Position numbers and translations under genes: made by a program
Source of the DNA: Bacteroidales bacterium UBA5429
GTDB lineage: Bacteria; Bacteroidota; Bacteroidia; Bacteroidales; WCHB1-69
Assembly (NCBI GenBank): GCA_002427605.1
Contig: DIRT01000042.1
Span: 1-24,970, forward strand
DNA: 24,970 bases
Direction of reading: 5' to 3'
The notes under the pieces: model-generated
What the model saw: only the letters and a program-made list of their open reading frames with translations
The model's database searches: none
What the model was told of the DNA's origin: nothing
Part shown: in pieces, positions 1-8,225 of the stretch
Position numbering within the stretch: position 1 is the stretch's first letter
Layout of the letters: each line of letters begins with the position of its first letter

Positions 1-72
1 ATAACTTTCTGAATTGAATTTTTCTAAATAAGTAGGTCTCGAAATTCGAAGGCACAAATCGGAAATCTTTTG

Positions 73-80
73 TATCTTTG
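73..80 (+). promoter_or_regulatory. -7 promoter box (TATCTTTG) for DUF721-aroE
   Basis: TATCTTTG matches the Bacteroidota sigma-ABfr -7 consensus TAnnTTTG and lies 20 bases before the ATG at 101. I see no convincing TTTG -33 box about 19 bases upstream. It probably drives both the DUF721 gene and aroE, which follows after a 5-base gap. Confidence 0.6.
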
Positions 81-100
81 TCGGCTAAAACAGAACGTTT

Positions 101-382
101 ATGAGCACAGTGATGATTGGTGATGTAATTCGGGAATTTCTCGCTCAACATGGAAAACAGCAGCTTTTTTTGGAGCAGCGGGCGGTTGAAATCTGGCCTG
201 AAGTGGTAGGTAAGTTGATCAGTAGAAATACACATAAAGTGAGTGTCGCAAAGGGGGTTTTGACCGTATTTGTAAAAAATAGTACACTTCGCTTTGAATT
301 GAATGGTAGAAAATCGGAGATTATTGAAAAGCTGAACGAAAGGCTGGGAACTCCGACGATTAAAGAATTGAATATCAGATAG
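101..382 (+). CDS. DUF721 (DciA-like) protein
   Basis: Small cytoplasmic protein of 93 residues. The family signature is visible: a W-P-E-V-V-G core at residues 32-37, followed by I-S-R-N-T and a C-terminal strand-helix stretch ending L-N-E-R-L. DUF721 includes DciA, the ancestral partner that assists loading of the replicative helicase DnaB in bacteria lacking DnaC/DnaI; assigning that role here is inference from family membership. The ATG at 101 is supported by the -7 box at 73-80. It is followed 5 bases later by aroE, so the two are likely co-transcribed. dnaB lies about 4.3 kb downstream on the other strand. In Bacteroidota this family often sits beside recF, which would lie outside the left edge. 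Confidence 0.85.
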   Translation: MSTVMIGDVIREFLAQHGKQQLFLEQRAVEIWPEVVGKLISRNTHKVSVAKGVLTVFVKNSTLRFELNGRKSEIIEKLNERLGTPTIKELNIR

Positions 383-387
383 TAGCC

Positions 388-1155
388 ATGAGCAAGAAGC
401 AGCTATTTCTTATTGGAGTATCGTTGGGACACTCTTTTTCTCCCCCCTTTTTTTATAATAAATTTAAAAAAGAAAAAATAACTGATTATCAGTATGATGC
501 TTGTGTATTGAAAACAATTCAGCAGGTGTGGCAATGTGTTGAAGAGTACCCTGATTTGGTAGGTTTTAATGTGACTTTTCCGTATAAGGAGCAGATTATT
601 CCTTATTTGGACTGGATCGATCCTTTGGCAGCGCAGATTGGTGCTGTTAATGTGGTAAAGGTGATTCGTACCAGGAATCACTTTCAAATGCGAGGCTACA
701 ACACGGATCATATCGGATTTGCTGCTACCCTGGATGCTGTGAAGAAGCGCAAGGGGGCTCCTTTTCATCGAGCACTTATATTTGGTACCGGTGGTTCTGC
801 AAAAATGGTGGCATTTGTACTGGCTCAGCAAGGCGTTGAGTATCATTTTGTCTCCCGTAATCCCGATTTGGGTTTTTTGACTTATGAATTAATTAATCAA
901 GAGGGGATGGAAGAGTATGACTTATTGGTGCACTGTACACCGGTTGGCACATTCCCTGTCGTTGAGCAAATGGTTCCTATTGATCCTCAGCTGATTAACT
1001 CATCTCATACCTTGATAGATCTGGTATATAATCCGAAAGAATCTCTTTTTCTGCGTAAAGGCAGAGAAGCCGGAGCAATTACCCAAAATGGACTGCAGAT
1101 GCTGGAAGTTCAGGCAGAGGAGAGCTGGAAAATTTTCAGTGCTACTTCTTTCTAA
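388..1155 (+). CDS. aroE: shikimate dehydrogenase
   Basis: Reduces 3-dehydroshikimate to shikimate with NADPH in the chorismate/aromatic amino acid pathway; cytoplasmic. At 255 residues it has normal length for the short AroE form. Visible motifs are the shikimate-binding S-L-G-H-S-F-S-P near residues 12-19, N-V-T-F-P-Y-K-E with the catalytic Lys at 67, G-A-V-N-V at 85-89, G-Y-N-T-D with the partner Asp at 107, the nucleotide-binding G-T-G-G-S-A at 133-138, C-T-P-V-G-T, D-L-V-Y-N-P, and the C-terminal N-G-L-Q-M-L. The Lys-Asp catalytic pair is intact. The gene starts 5 bases after the DUF721 stop and its last 14 bases overlap the 3' end of the convergent DedA gene. Confidence 0.95.
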   Translation: MSKKQLFLIGVSLGHSFSPPFFYNKFKKEKITDYQYDACVLKTIQQVWQCVEEYPDLVGFNVTFPYKEQIIPYLDWIDPLAAQIGAVNVVKVIRTRNHFQMRGYNTDHIGFAATLDAVKKRKGAPFHRALIFGTGGSAKMVAFVLAQQGVEYHFVSRNPDLGFLTYELINQEGMEEYDLLVHCTPVGTFPVVEQMVPIDPQLINSSHTLIDLVYNPKESLFLRKGREAGAITQNGLQMLEVQAEESWKIFSATSF

Positions 1156-1882
1156 TTCCCTTGTAAATCAAATAAATAACAAAAAGAACGCCCAATCCTA
1201 ACAGGATAATGGAGAGTTCATGAGCATACTTTTTGATAAGATCCTGTTGACCATAAGCAACATAGCCTACAATAGCTAAGATGCAATTCCAGATGAAGGC
1301 TCCCAAAGTAGTATAAAGGAGAAAAGGTAGCATTTTCATCTTTGCCAAACCGGCAGGAATGGAGATCAACTGACGAATACCCGTAATTAAACGACCTATA
1401 AAAGTGGAGATATTGCCGTTTTTTACAAAATAGTTCTCAGCTTTAATCACTCCCTCTTTACTAAGTAAGAACATTTTCCCCAAGCGGGTTTCAACAAACC
1501 AATACACAATCGGTCTACCTAAATAGAAAGCTAAATAATAGTTGATCAAGGCTCCCAGAATCGCTCCCAAAGTAGCAAAGAGTACAACTACTGATATGTT
1601 AATCCACTTATTTTCAGTAAGAAATAGATGGGGGTTATCGGGATCACAGGCACCATACGCAGCCGGTGGGACTACTATTTCTGATGGAAACGGAATAAAA
1701 GAACTCTCAATGGTCATAAAGAGGGTAATTGTTCCATAGTTCAGATTGTCGAGATAGGTTCCTACCAATCGCATGGTTAGCGATTTTTTTATCGTATCTT
1801 GAGGACTAGTTGCCGTATCATTGTCAGCCAGTGAAACGGAACAGAATGCAACAAGCAATAAAATAAGAAAAACTCTTTTCAT
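1142..1882 (-). CDS. DedA family integral membrane protein
   Basis: Inner-membrane protein of 246 residues in the DedA/SNARE-associated (PF09335) family, whose members are linked to lipid carrier or phospholipid flipping and membrane homeostasis. A hydrophobic signal-like N-terminus (residues 1-19, ending SLA-D) precedes a short polar stretch, which is longer than in minimal DedA proteins. The core shows E-S-S-F-I-P-F-P-S-E near residues 59-68 and the family loop G-R-L-I-T-G-I-R-Q-L-I-S-I-P-A-G carrying two arginines, then two C-terminal membrane segments. Its ATG overlaps the stop of the upstream TPR gene by one base (TAATG), suggesting translational coupling. The 3' end overlaps aroE by 14 bases. 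The exact substrate cannot be read from sequence. Confidence 0.9.
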   Translation of the reverse strand: MKRVFLILLLVAFCSVSLADNDTATSPQDTIKKSLTMRLVGTYLDNLNYGTITLFMTIESSFIPFPSEIVVPPAAYGACDPDNPHLFLTENKWINISVVVLFATLGAILGALINYYLAFYLGRPIVYWFVETRLGKMFLLSKEGVIKAENYFVKNGNISTFIGRLITGIRQLISIPAGLAKMKMLPFLLYTTLGAFIWNCILAIVGYVAYGQQDLIKKYAHELSIILLGLGVLFVIYLIYKGIRKK

Positions 1883-3309
1883 TAAGGCTTATATTGTTGG
1901 ATTAATGATGTGATTTTTGGATCTAAAATAAAGTTATCAGAGATGACTAAAAATTGAGGAAACTGTTCATAATGAGTTAGTAGTGCATCTTCAAGTGTTT
2001 GATAACCAATATCTTTATTGTTATTCAAGAGTTGGAAGGCAGCATAGTAGTACAAGAACATATCAGATTGCTTCTCAATAGGTATCTTTTCATAAAAGTA
2101 GGAATAAACAGCCTCTCCGGTAGGGTAGAGTTCATCTTCCAAAAGGATGTTTCCTAAACCATCGATAAAGACAATGAGCATCTTCATATCTCTGATACCC
2201 GCTTCAATAAGTCGAACCATCTCTTGAGCCACTTCATCCTTATTATAAAACTCAAGCATGGTAAAGATAAACTCTGAATTAAAGGGGAAGGTGCCGATAT
2301 GTTTTTCAATAAAAGCTCTGCCATTTTCGATATCTCCCAATTTTAGATAGAGTTCAATAACATAGGGTACAGCATAGTGGTGAGAAAAACCGTTATTTAC
2401 CATATACTTGGCGTACTCTATAGCTTTGGCATATTCTCCCGTTTCATCATAACATGCAGCCAAATCAATATGTGGAGCAAAAACCTCGAAATCCTGTTTG
2501 GAAAAGAGTTCAACCGCTTTTAGATAGTTCTCAATCGCCTCCTCAAATCTGCCGGTGTTTTGATAGCAATTTCCCAAACGATAATAGGTTTCTCCAATTT
2601 GATCATCACAAACCAGTGCAAACTGCAAGGCATCAATCGCTTCTTCATGTGCTTTACTATGCAGGTAGAGTGTAGCCAAATTGATCCAGGTAGTAGCAAG
2701 TAATGGGAAATAATCTGTTAACTCTTTGAAAAAAAGAATCCCTTCATCAAGGCGTTTTTCCAATGCAAAAAGATCTACAACACCACTCAGATACTCTCCA
2801 AAATCAATGTCATGTTCTAAAACAATGATCAGGTGTTCCAGTGCCTGCTCGGGATTGTGTTGTTTAAGATATTCATAGGTGAAAGCAAAATGTACTTTAG
2901 GATCTTCCGGATCCAAAGCATAAGCTTTCTGAATCAAATCAAAAATTTCACTGTCGCGATCCAATAATGCGTAGAGATTCGCTTTTTCAAGGTAAAGGTC
3001 AGATGTTTGATAGAACTCTTGCTCTATTAATTCGATTTCTCTTTCAGCCAGATCAAATTTTTGATTCAAAAGATAATATCTCACCAGGTTTAATCTGAAA
3101 GTTAAATATTCCGGATAGAGTTTTATTGACTGATCAATTGCTCTTTTAAGGTAAAAAGATGCCTTAAATTCATTCGGTTCATTTTCCAGAAAAAAATAGA
3201 GAGAAATAATTTCAAACTCTTCTATAGTGAATTCTATATCTATATTTTGTTCTGAGGCTGCTTTGAATTCGTTAATCAGTTGAATGTCAGCTTCTTCAAA
3301 GTGTTTCAT
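1882..3309 (-). CDS. tetratricopeptide repeat protein
   Basis: A 475-residue protein built almost entirely of TPR-type helical hairpins. The clearest are at about residues 205-238 and 239-268, the latter with the W/Y-L-G-Y-A-type pattern Y-Y-R-L-G-N-C-Y. There is no signal peptide or membrane segment, so it is probably cytoplasmic and acts as a protein-protein scaffold. The N-terminal 50 residues are acidic and the repeats become irregular after residue 300. It is the first gene of a two-gene unit with the DedA protein (one-base overlap TAATG), so a role linked to the membrane partner is possible but unproven. A -7 box lies at 3329-3336. No specific function is recognised. Confidence 0.85.
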   Translation of the reverse strand: MKHFEEADIQLINEFKAASEQNIDIEFTIEEFEIISLYFFLENEPNEFKASFYLKRAIDQSIKLYPEYLTFRLNLVRYYLLNQKFDLAEREIELIEQEFYQTSDLYLEKANLYALLDRDSEIFDLIQKAYALDPEDPKVHFAFTYEYLKQHNPEQALEHLIIVLEHDIDFGEYLSGVVDLFALEKRLDEGILFFKELTDYFPLLATTWINLATLYLHSKAHEEAIDALQFALVCDDQIGETYYRLGNCYQNTGRFEEAIENYLKAVELFSKQDFEVFAPHIDLAACYDETGEYAKAIEYAKYMVNNGFSHHYAVPYVIELYLKLGDIENGRAFIEKHIGTFPFNSEFIFTMLEFYNKDEVAQEMVRLIEAGIRDMKMLIVFIDGLGNILLEDELYPTGEAVYSYFYEKIPIEKQSDMFLYYYAAFQLLNNNKDIGYQTLEDALLTHYEQFPQFLVISDNFILDPKITSLIQQYKP

Positions 3310-3328
3310 AGTGCATTTTACTAGGCGG

Positions 3329-3336
3329 CAAATATA
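3329..3336 (-). promoter_or_regulatory. -7 promoter box for TPR-DedA unit
   Basis: CAAATATA on the plus strand is TATATTTG on the minus strand, a match to TAnnTTTG, 20 bases before the TPR start codon. It stands back to back with the hutI -7 box at 3350-3357, with only 13 bases between them. Confidence 0.6.
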
Positions 3337-3349
3337 TAAAAAAATCTTG

Positions 3350-3357
3350 TATCTTTG
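3350..3357 (+). promoter_or_regulatory. -7 promoter box for hutI
   Basis: TATCTTTG followed by CAG is a perfect TAnnTTTG -7 box. It lies 39 bases before the ATG at 3397 and overlaps the TTG at 3355, so that TTG cannot be the start of a transcript made from this promoter. Confidence 0.7.
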
Positions 3358-3396
3358 CAGATTGTTGTCAATCTATTTTTTAAAACATTAACTAAT

Positions 3397-4653
3397 ATGG
3401 CTTTATTGATAAAAAATATTAAAAAATTAGTTCAGGTAGAGTATGAACCTGTAGCTTATCGTGCAGGTAAAGAGATGGCTCATTTAGAAACTATTGATGA
3501 TGCGTTTTTATTGACTGAAGGGGAGAAAATTGTTGATTTTGGTCCCATGAAGAAACTGACTAAAGCAACGCTGAATCAGGTTCAAGAGCAGGTTGAGATT
3601 ATTGATGCTACCGGAAAGATGGTTTTCCCTTCATTTTGTGACTCACACACCCACATTGTGTATGCCGGAAGTAGAGAAATTGAATATATAGACAAAATTA
3701 AGGGATTGTCTTATGAAGAGATAGCAAAGAGGGGAGGGGGAATCAACAACACAGCTCGTCTTTTAGCTGAAGCTACAGAACAAGAACTTTTTGATACTGC
3801 TTATGACAGATTGATGGAGATGGGCTCTTATGGTACCGGTGCTGTTGAAATTAAAAGTGGGTATGGTCTGACCACTGAAACAGAGCTAAAGATGTTGCGT
3901 GTGATTCGCAGATTGAAAGAGGAAACCCCATTTATTATCAAATCGAACTTTTTGGGAGCGCATGCAGTTCCTTTGGAATATAAAGGCAGACAAACCGATT
4001 ATGTGGATCTGATTATCAATGAGATGATTCCGATGGTGGCGGCAGAAGGATTGGCTGATTTTATCGATGTTTTTTGTGATAAAGGGTTCTTTACTCCGGA
4101 GGAAACAGAGCGAATTTTAATGCAAGGGATTAAATATGGTATGAGACCTAAAATTCATGCCAATGAGTTGGATTATTCCGGAGGAATACAGGTGGGAGTG
4201 AAATATAATGCCCTTTCTGTAGACCATCTTGAGTTTACAGGGGATGAGGAGATTGAAGTGTTGTTGAAATCTGAAACGATGCCTACCTTTTTACCGGGAG
4301 CAGCTTTCTTCCTGGGAATGGTTTATGGTCCGGTGAGAAAAATGATCAGTGCAGGATTACCCATTGCTCTCGCTTCTGATTTTAATCCGGGTTCTTCACC
4401 ATCAGGGAATATGCAACTAGTGCTTTCTATGGGGTGTATTAAGTACAAAATGATTCCGGAAGAGGCAATCAACGCAACTACACTTAACACCGCATACGCT
4501 ATGGATGTTCAGGATGTTGCCGGTTCTATTGCCAAAGGTAAAGTAGCAAATTTTTATATCACTAAACCGATACCCAACATTGAGTTTATGCCTTATTCCT
4601 TTGGATCTAATAAGGTTGAGCAAGCATTCTTAAGAGGAAAAAGATTTGTATAA
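3397..4653 (+). CDS. hutI: imidazolonepropionase
   Basis: Metal-dependent amidohydrolase that opens 4-imidazolone-5-propionate to N-formimino-L-glutamate in histidine degradation; cytoplasmic. From the ATG at 3397 it has 418 residues, normal for HutI. Motifs: D-S-H-T-H with metal ligands His84 and His86, G-G-G-I-N-N-T, E-I-K-S-G-Y-G-L, G-A-H-A-V-P (His189), K-I-H-A-N-E (His254), S-V-D-H-L-E (His277) and L-A-S-D-F-N-P-G-S-S-P (metal ligand Asp328). An in-frame TTG 14 codons upstream lies inside the -7 box and is rejected as the start. No hutH, hutU or formiminotransferase gene is adjacent, which is unusual because these genes are often clustered. The gene converges on dnaB with 16 bases between stops. 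Confidence 0.95.
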   Translation: MALLIKNIKKLVQVEYEPVAYRAGKEMAHLETIDDAFLLTEGEKIVDFGPMKKLTKATLNQVQEQVEIIDATGKMVFPSFCDSHTHIVYAGSREIEYIDKIKGLSYEEIAKRGGGINNTARLLAEATEQELFDTAYDRLMEMGSYGTGAVEIKSGYGLTTETELKMLRVIRRLKEETPFIIKSNFLGAHAVPLEYKGRQTDYVDLIINEMIPMVAAEGLADFIDVFCDKGFFTPEETERILMQGIKYGMRPKIHANELDYSGGIQVGVKYNALSVDHLEFTGDEEIEVLLKSETMPTFLPGAAFFLGMVYGPVRKMISAGLPIALASDFNPGSSPSGNMQLVLSMGCIKYKMIPEEAINATTLNTAYAMDVQDVAGSIAKGKVANFYITKPIPNIEFMPYSFGSNKVEQAFLRGKRFV

Positions 4654-4656
4654 TTG

Positions 4657-4671
4657 AAGATTAGATCTTTT
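4657..4671. terminator. possible weak bidirectional terminator between hutI and dnaB
   Basis: AAGAT, a 3-base loop TAG, then ATCTT followed by TT forms a small 5-bp hairpin in the short gap between the convergent hutI and dnaB stops. The right arm reaches the dnaB stop codon. The stem is short and AT-rich, so the call is weak. Confidence 0.25.
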
Positions 4672-6220
4672 AGTAGGGGAGTTCATCTCCTATATTTTCA
4701 TCCGGTGATGGTTCACTACTGTAGTGGTTCATTTTGGAATCAAATGTGTCAAAACCGGTATTGGGAGTAATGCTGATATCGCTTTGCATATCGATATAGT
4801 CTAAATCGGAGAATTTAGTGTACTTGCTTTCAAAACGAATTCTGACATTACCTGTAGAACCGTGTCTGTTCTTTTCAAACATAATGTCGGCTTTCCCTTG
4901 AGATGGAGTTTGACCATCATCGAAAGTGTCAAATCTGTAATATTCAGGTCTGTAAATAAAAAGTACCATGTCGGCATCTTGCTCGATAGAACCCGACTCA
5001 CGGAGGTCAGAAAGTTGTGGTCTTTTTGTGGCGCTACTTCTTGTTTCTACAGCTCTGGATAATTGAGAAAGGGCAATAATAGGTATGTTTAACTCTTTAG
5101 CTAATGCTTTGAGAGATCGGGAGATAAAACTGATCTCCTGTTCACGGTTCCCTTTTGTTTTTTCATTCTCACTAGTCGCTTGCATGAGTTGCAGATAATC
5201 GACAATAACCAAATCGATATCATGTTGGTGTTTCAATCTTCGGCACTTGGCTCTTAAGTCAAATACCGAAAGGGCAGGTGTATCGTCAATAATTAAGTTG
5301 GCATTACTGAGGTTTCCAATCTTATTGGTGAGTTGAGTCCACTCCACATCATCCAATCTTCCTCTGGAGATCTTTTCAGAATCAATACCACTTTCTATAG
5401 AAAAGAGTCGATGTACAATTTGAGTTGCCGACATCTCTAAGGTGAAAAAAGCTACATTTTTCTTAAAATCGATAGCTGCATTACGGGCTATTGAAAGAAC
5501 AAATGAGGTTTTACCCATTCCGGGACGTGCTGCGATAATAATTAAATCCGATTTTTGCCAACCCCCGATTTTTTCGTCGATAGCGCGAATTCCTGTTGGT
5601 ACTCCATGGACAGTCTCATCACTGTTTCTCATCTCTATCAACTCTTCAATTGCTTTACTAACCACTTCGGGGAGCTCTTTACTTTCACGTTTGAAGTTTT
5701 GTTCTATGATCCCAAAAAGGTCCGTTTCTGCCCGGTCCAAAAGGGAAAGTACATCAGTAGAATCATCGTATGCATCTTTGATAATGGTGTTACAAGTTGT
5801 GATCAAAGAACGTAAAACATATTTCTCCATCACGATTCTGGCGTGATACTCAATATTGGCAGATGAAGCTATACGTTGTGTTAGCGATGCCAGATAAGCC
5901 GGTCCTCCGACAACATCCAATTGCTTTTTTTGTCTGAGATGATTGCTGGTTGTCAATAAGTCTATCGGTTTGGAGTCCCTGAACAACTCTCTGAATGCTT
6001 TAAATATCAATTGATGTGATTCTTGATAGAACATTTCAGGGGCTAACATATCAATAACTTCCCCCACTGCATCTGCTTGAATCATAATTGCTCCCAAAAT
6101 AGCCATTTCGAAATCAACAGCTTGGGGAGTCAACTTTCCGGTGAACCCCATCACTGATTCCAGGGTGTTAAATGTAGGAGTAGCAGAGGTTTTCTTAACC
6201 TTAAAATCTTCGTTTGCCAT
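4670..6220 (-). CDS. dnaB: replicative DNA helicase DnaB
   Basis: Hexameric 5'-3' helicase that unwinds DNA at the replication fork. The 516-residue protein has the N-terminal DnaB domain (about residues 33-135), a linker, and a RecA-like core. Walker A is A-R-P-G-M-G-K-T-S-F at 231-240, Walker B is I-V-D-Y-L-Q-L near 339-345, and the S-Q-L-S-R-A-V-E (385-392) and D-L-R-E-S-G-S-I-E-Q-D-A-D (405-417) motifs are intact. There is no intein and no frameshift. The N-terminal 30 residues and the acidic C-terminal tail after about residue 465 are typical lineage extensions. The gene is monocistronic and convergent with hutI. A -7 box lies at 6258-6265. The DUF721/DciA-like protein at 101-382 is a plausible loading partner. 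Confidence 0.96.
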   Translation of the reverse strand: MANEDFKVKKTSATPTFNTLESVMGFTGKLTPQAVDFEMAILGAIMIQADAVGEVIDMLAPEMFYQESHQLIFKAFRELFRDSKPIDLLTTSNHLRQKKQLDVVGGPAYLASLTQRIASSANIEYHARIVMEKYVLRSLITTCNTIIKDAYDDSTDVLSLLDRAETDLFGIIEQNFKRESKELPEVVSKAIEELIEMRNSDETVHGVPTGIRAIDEKIGGWQKSDLIIIAARPGMGKTSFVLSIARNAAIDFKKNVAFFTLEMSATQIVHRLFSIESGIDSEKISRGRLDDVEWTQLTNKIGNLSNANLIIDDTPALSVFDLRAKCRRLKHQHDIDLVIVDYLQLMQATSENEKTKGNREQEISFISRSLKALAKELNIPIIALSQLSRAVETRSSATKRPQLSDLRESGSIEQDADMVLFIYRPEYYRFDTFDDGQTPSQGKADIMFEKNRHGSTGNVRIRFESKYTKFSDLDYIDMQSDISITPNTGFDTFDSKMNHYSSEPSPDENIGDELPY

Positions 6221-6257
6221 AAATTACGTGTAAAAAATCGTTATCCATTTGGAAAAT

Positions 6258-6265
6258 CAAAAATA
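6258..6265 (-). promoter_or_regulatory. -7 promoter box for dnaB
   Basis: Plus-strand CAAAAATA reads TATTTTTG on the minus strand and matches TAnnTTTG, 37 bases before the dnaB ATG. No clear -33 element is visible. The region is very AT-rich, so a chance match is possible. Confidence 0.4.
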
Positions 6266-6419
6266 ATACATTTTTAGTTAATACGGAGCAGTTTTTGAAG
6301 AAAATAATGAGTTGTTAACAAAAGAAATTTTTAAAATATTTTCTATACCATTGATAATAAATTTATTACCATCATGAAATAAGATCTATTAAACTTATCA
6401 ACAAGACAGAAAAAAATAG

Positions 6420-6427
6420 TAAATTTG
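6420..6427 (+). promoter_or_regulatory. -7 promoter box for the thioredoxin-family gene
   Basis: TAAATTTG followed by CAG matches TAnnTTTG and lies 31 bases before the ATG at 6459. The 238-base gap between dnaB and this gene is otherwise AT-rich with no visible RNA gene or repeat. Confidence 0.55.
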
Positions 6428-6458
6428 CAGATTCGAATTTTAACTATAGAGAATAAAT

Positions 6459-8159
6459 ATGAAACTATTGAAAGAAAGTATTATAGGACTCATTTTGATT
6501 GTGACTCATTTCGCACTTTTTGCACAAAAAGAGACTAAAGTTCAGGGAACGATTTTAAATAATCAATATGAAGAGGTTGTCTTAAAATTAGCATATAAGG
6601 CTGATGCTCCTTCAGAATATGGCAAAGCTACCATTACGGAACAGGGTACCTTTTTACTGACATCTACCAATATTACAAGATCAGATATTTTTAAACTGGA
6701 GTTTTCAGATAACGATTTCTTTTTGATGGTATTGCATCCCGGTGACCAGGTAAAAATCGCTTTTGATGCCAATAATTTACAATCGATTGTGTCGGTAAGT
6801 GGTTCTCCTTCCATGAGTTTTGTTAAAGGAATGGCAGATCTTCTGGCAAGAAATAAAAAAGTGATGGATAGTATCAATGTGGCGCTCCAACAGGATAAAG
6901 AGCAACTCTATTACAATCAGTTTTTTCAGGATCTGCATCTGTTTCATCAGACCAATAATGATGTAGATCAACATATTACCCATCTATATCGTATCTATGA
7001 TACATTGCAAACTTTTGTTTCTTCAAAATCCAAAAAAGAACATTTGAAGTCTAAAAATATTGATTATTTCATTTCTCAGGTGATCACTTATACCAAACAG
7101 ATGGAGGATGATTACACACCTTTGGCGAACTATTTGGTGAATGCTCCTAAATATTACGATTTTAGCACAGGTGTTCCTCAGGCAGCGCAAGCTTTTTATC
7201 AACAATTTAAGCAAAGCTATCTGGATAAGATTAATGAAAGACATCAAATTGCAGTATCAGGTCTTGGGACATTAATGGCTGAGGTAAAAAAGATCAATGC
7301 TAAGCGAGACTCTTTGATGTACGGAGACCATTTGTCGAAGAGTAAGGTGAAGAAAAGTATGGGCGAGGAATTGTTCCAGCTGCTACAAAACTATCCTGTT
7401 CCCCCTAATAATGAAAATCAATATATAAAAGAAATAACCAATACAAATCAGGCAGCAGAAGAGTTAAAAGCGCAATCTCAGGAGAAAGTGAGACAGGTGA
7501 TTCAATCGTATCAATCTGCCTATAACAAAGAAACGGAAAGGGTGAATCAGGTGATTATGCAGCAACTGATGGATAATAAGGACGAGTTGGCAGTTTTGAT
7601 GTTTGTAGATATTTATAAGAGAGATCAGTTTCCCGATTTACATCAGCAGGTTGCTCATGCACTTTATGCGAAATATCCCGAACATCCATTGGTTGTAGAA
7701 AGATATAAGGTAGAAACTTCGCCTAAAAATAGTACTAACATTGGCTCTATGGCTCCCGATTTGGCTTTCCCCGATCCGGATGGAAAGATTATTAAATTAT
7801 CCGATTTAAGAGGAAAAGTGGTATTGCTGGATTTCTGGGCAGCGTGGTGCAGACCTTGCAGGATGGAGAATCCCAATGTGGTGAAAGCATACCATCAATA
7901 CAAAGATAAGGGTTTTGATGTGTATAGTGTATCATTGGACAGAGATAAAAATGCATGGTTGAAAGCGATTCAGGATGATGGGCTGGTATGGCCTTCTCAT
8001 GTTAGTGATCTGAAACATTGGTCTTCTGAAGCAGCTGCAATCTACGGTGTTAGATCTATTCCTGCCACTTTCTTAATCGGAAAAGATGGTAGAATTGTAG
8101 CCAAAAACTTACGAGGTGATGCATTAGTCAATGCATTGAAACAATTGCTGGGAGAATAG
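6459..8159 (+). CDS. DUF4369 and TlpA-like thioredoxin-family protein
   Basis: Predicted exported thiol-disulfide protein of 566 residues. Residues 1-22 form a signal peptide ending in L-F-A-Q. About residues 26-125 resemble the DUF4369 beta domain common in Bacteroidota. A long charged, mainly helical middle region follows to about 420. The C-terminal 140 residues are a TlpA/AhpC-TSA-type thioredoxin fold with W-C-R-P-C at 463-467, the redox-active Cys pair intact, and a cis-Pro loop S-I-P-A-T-F. Such proteins act in the periplasm as disulfide reductants or isomerases; the actual substrate is unknown. lepA follows after 66 bases, possibly by read-through. A -7 box lies at 6420-6427. Confidence 0.88.
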   Translation: MKLLKESIIGLILIVTHFALFAQKETKVQGTILNNQYEEVVLKLAYKADAPSEYGKATITEQGTFLLTSTNITRSDIFKLEFSDNDFFLMVLHPGDQVKIAFDANNLQSIVSVSGSPSMSFVKGMADLLARNKKVMDSINVALQQDKEQLYYNQFFQDLHLFHQTNNDVDQHITHLYRIYDTLQTFVSSKSKKEHLKSKNIDYFISQVITYTKQMEDDYTPLANYLVNAPKYYDFSTGVPQAAQAFYQQFKQSYLDKINERHQIAVSGLGTLMAEVKKINAKRDSLMYGDHLSKSKVKKSMGEELFQLLQNYPVPPNNENQYIKEITNTNQAAEELKAQSQEKVRQVIQSYQSAYNKETERVNQVIMQQLMDNKDELAVLMFVDIYKRDQFPDLHQQVAHALYAKYPEHPLVVERYKVETSPKNSTNIGSMAPDLAFPDPDGKIIKLSDLRGKVVLLDFWAAWCRPCRMENPNVVKAYHQYKDKGFDVYSVSLDRDKNAWLKAIQDDGLVWPSHVSDLKHWSSEAAAIYGVRSIPATFLIGKDGRIVAKNLRGDALVNALKQLLGE

Positions 8160-8225
8160 ATAAAAGATAGAGGGGAAGTTTAAATTAATTAAAAATTGTA
8201 AAAAAAAGAATATAGGAAAAAGTAA

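Noticed and set aside
403..846. 147-codon open frame opposite aroE
   Set aside because: Antisense shadow of a gene with intact catalytic motifs; the translation has no recognisable domain.
3355..3396. TTG-initiated extension of hutI by 14 residues
   Set aside because: The TTG overlaps the perfect -7 promoter box, and the extension is not part of normal HutI; the ATG at 3397 gives family length.
5442..5846. 134-codon open frame opposite dnaB
   Set aside because: It lies wholly within the well-supported dnaB gene on the other strand, has no promoter, and its composition fits an antisense shadow.
6221..6458. Possible RNA gene between dnaB and the thioredoxin-family gene
   Set aside because: No cloverleaf, stable stem or conserved element visible; only AT-rich sequence and promoter boxes.
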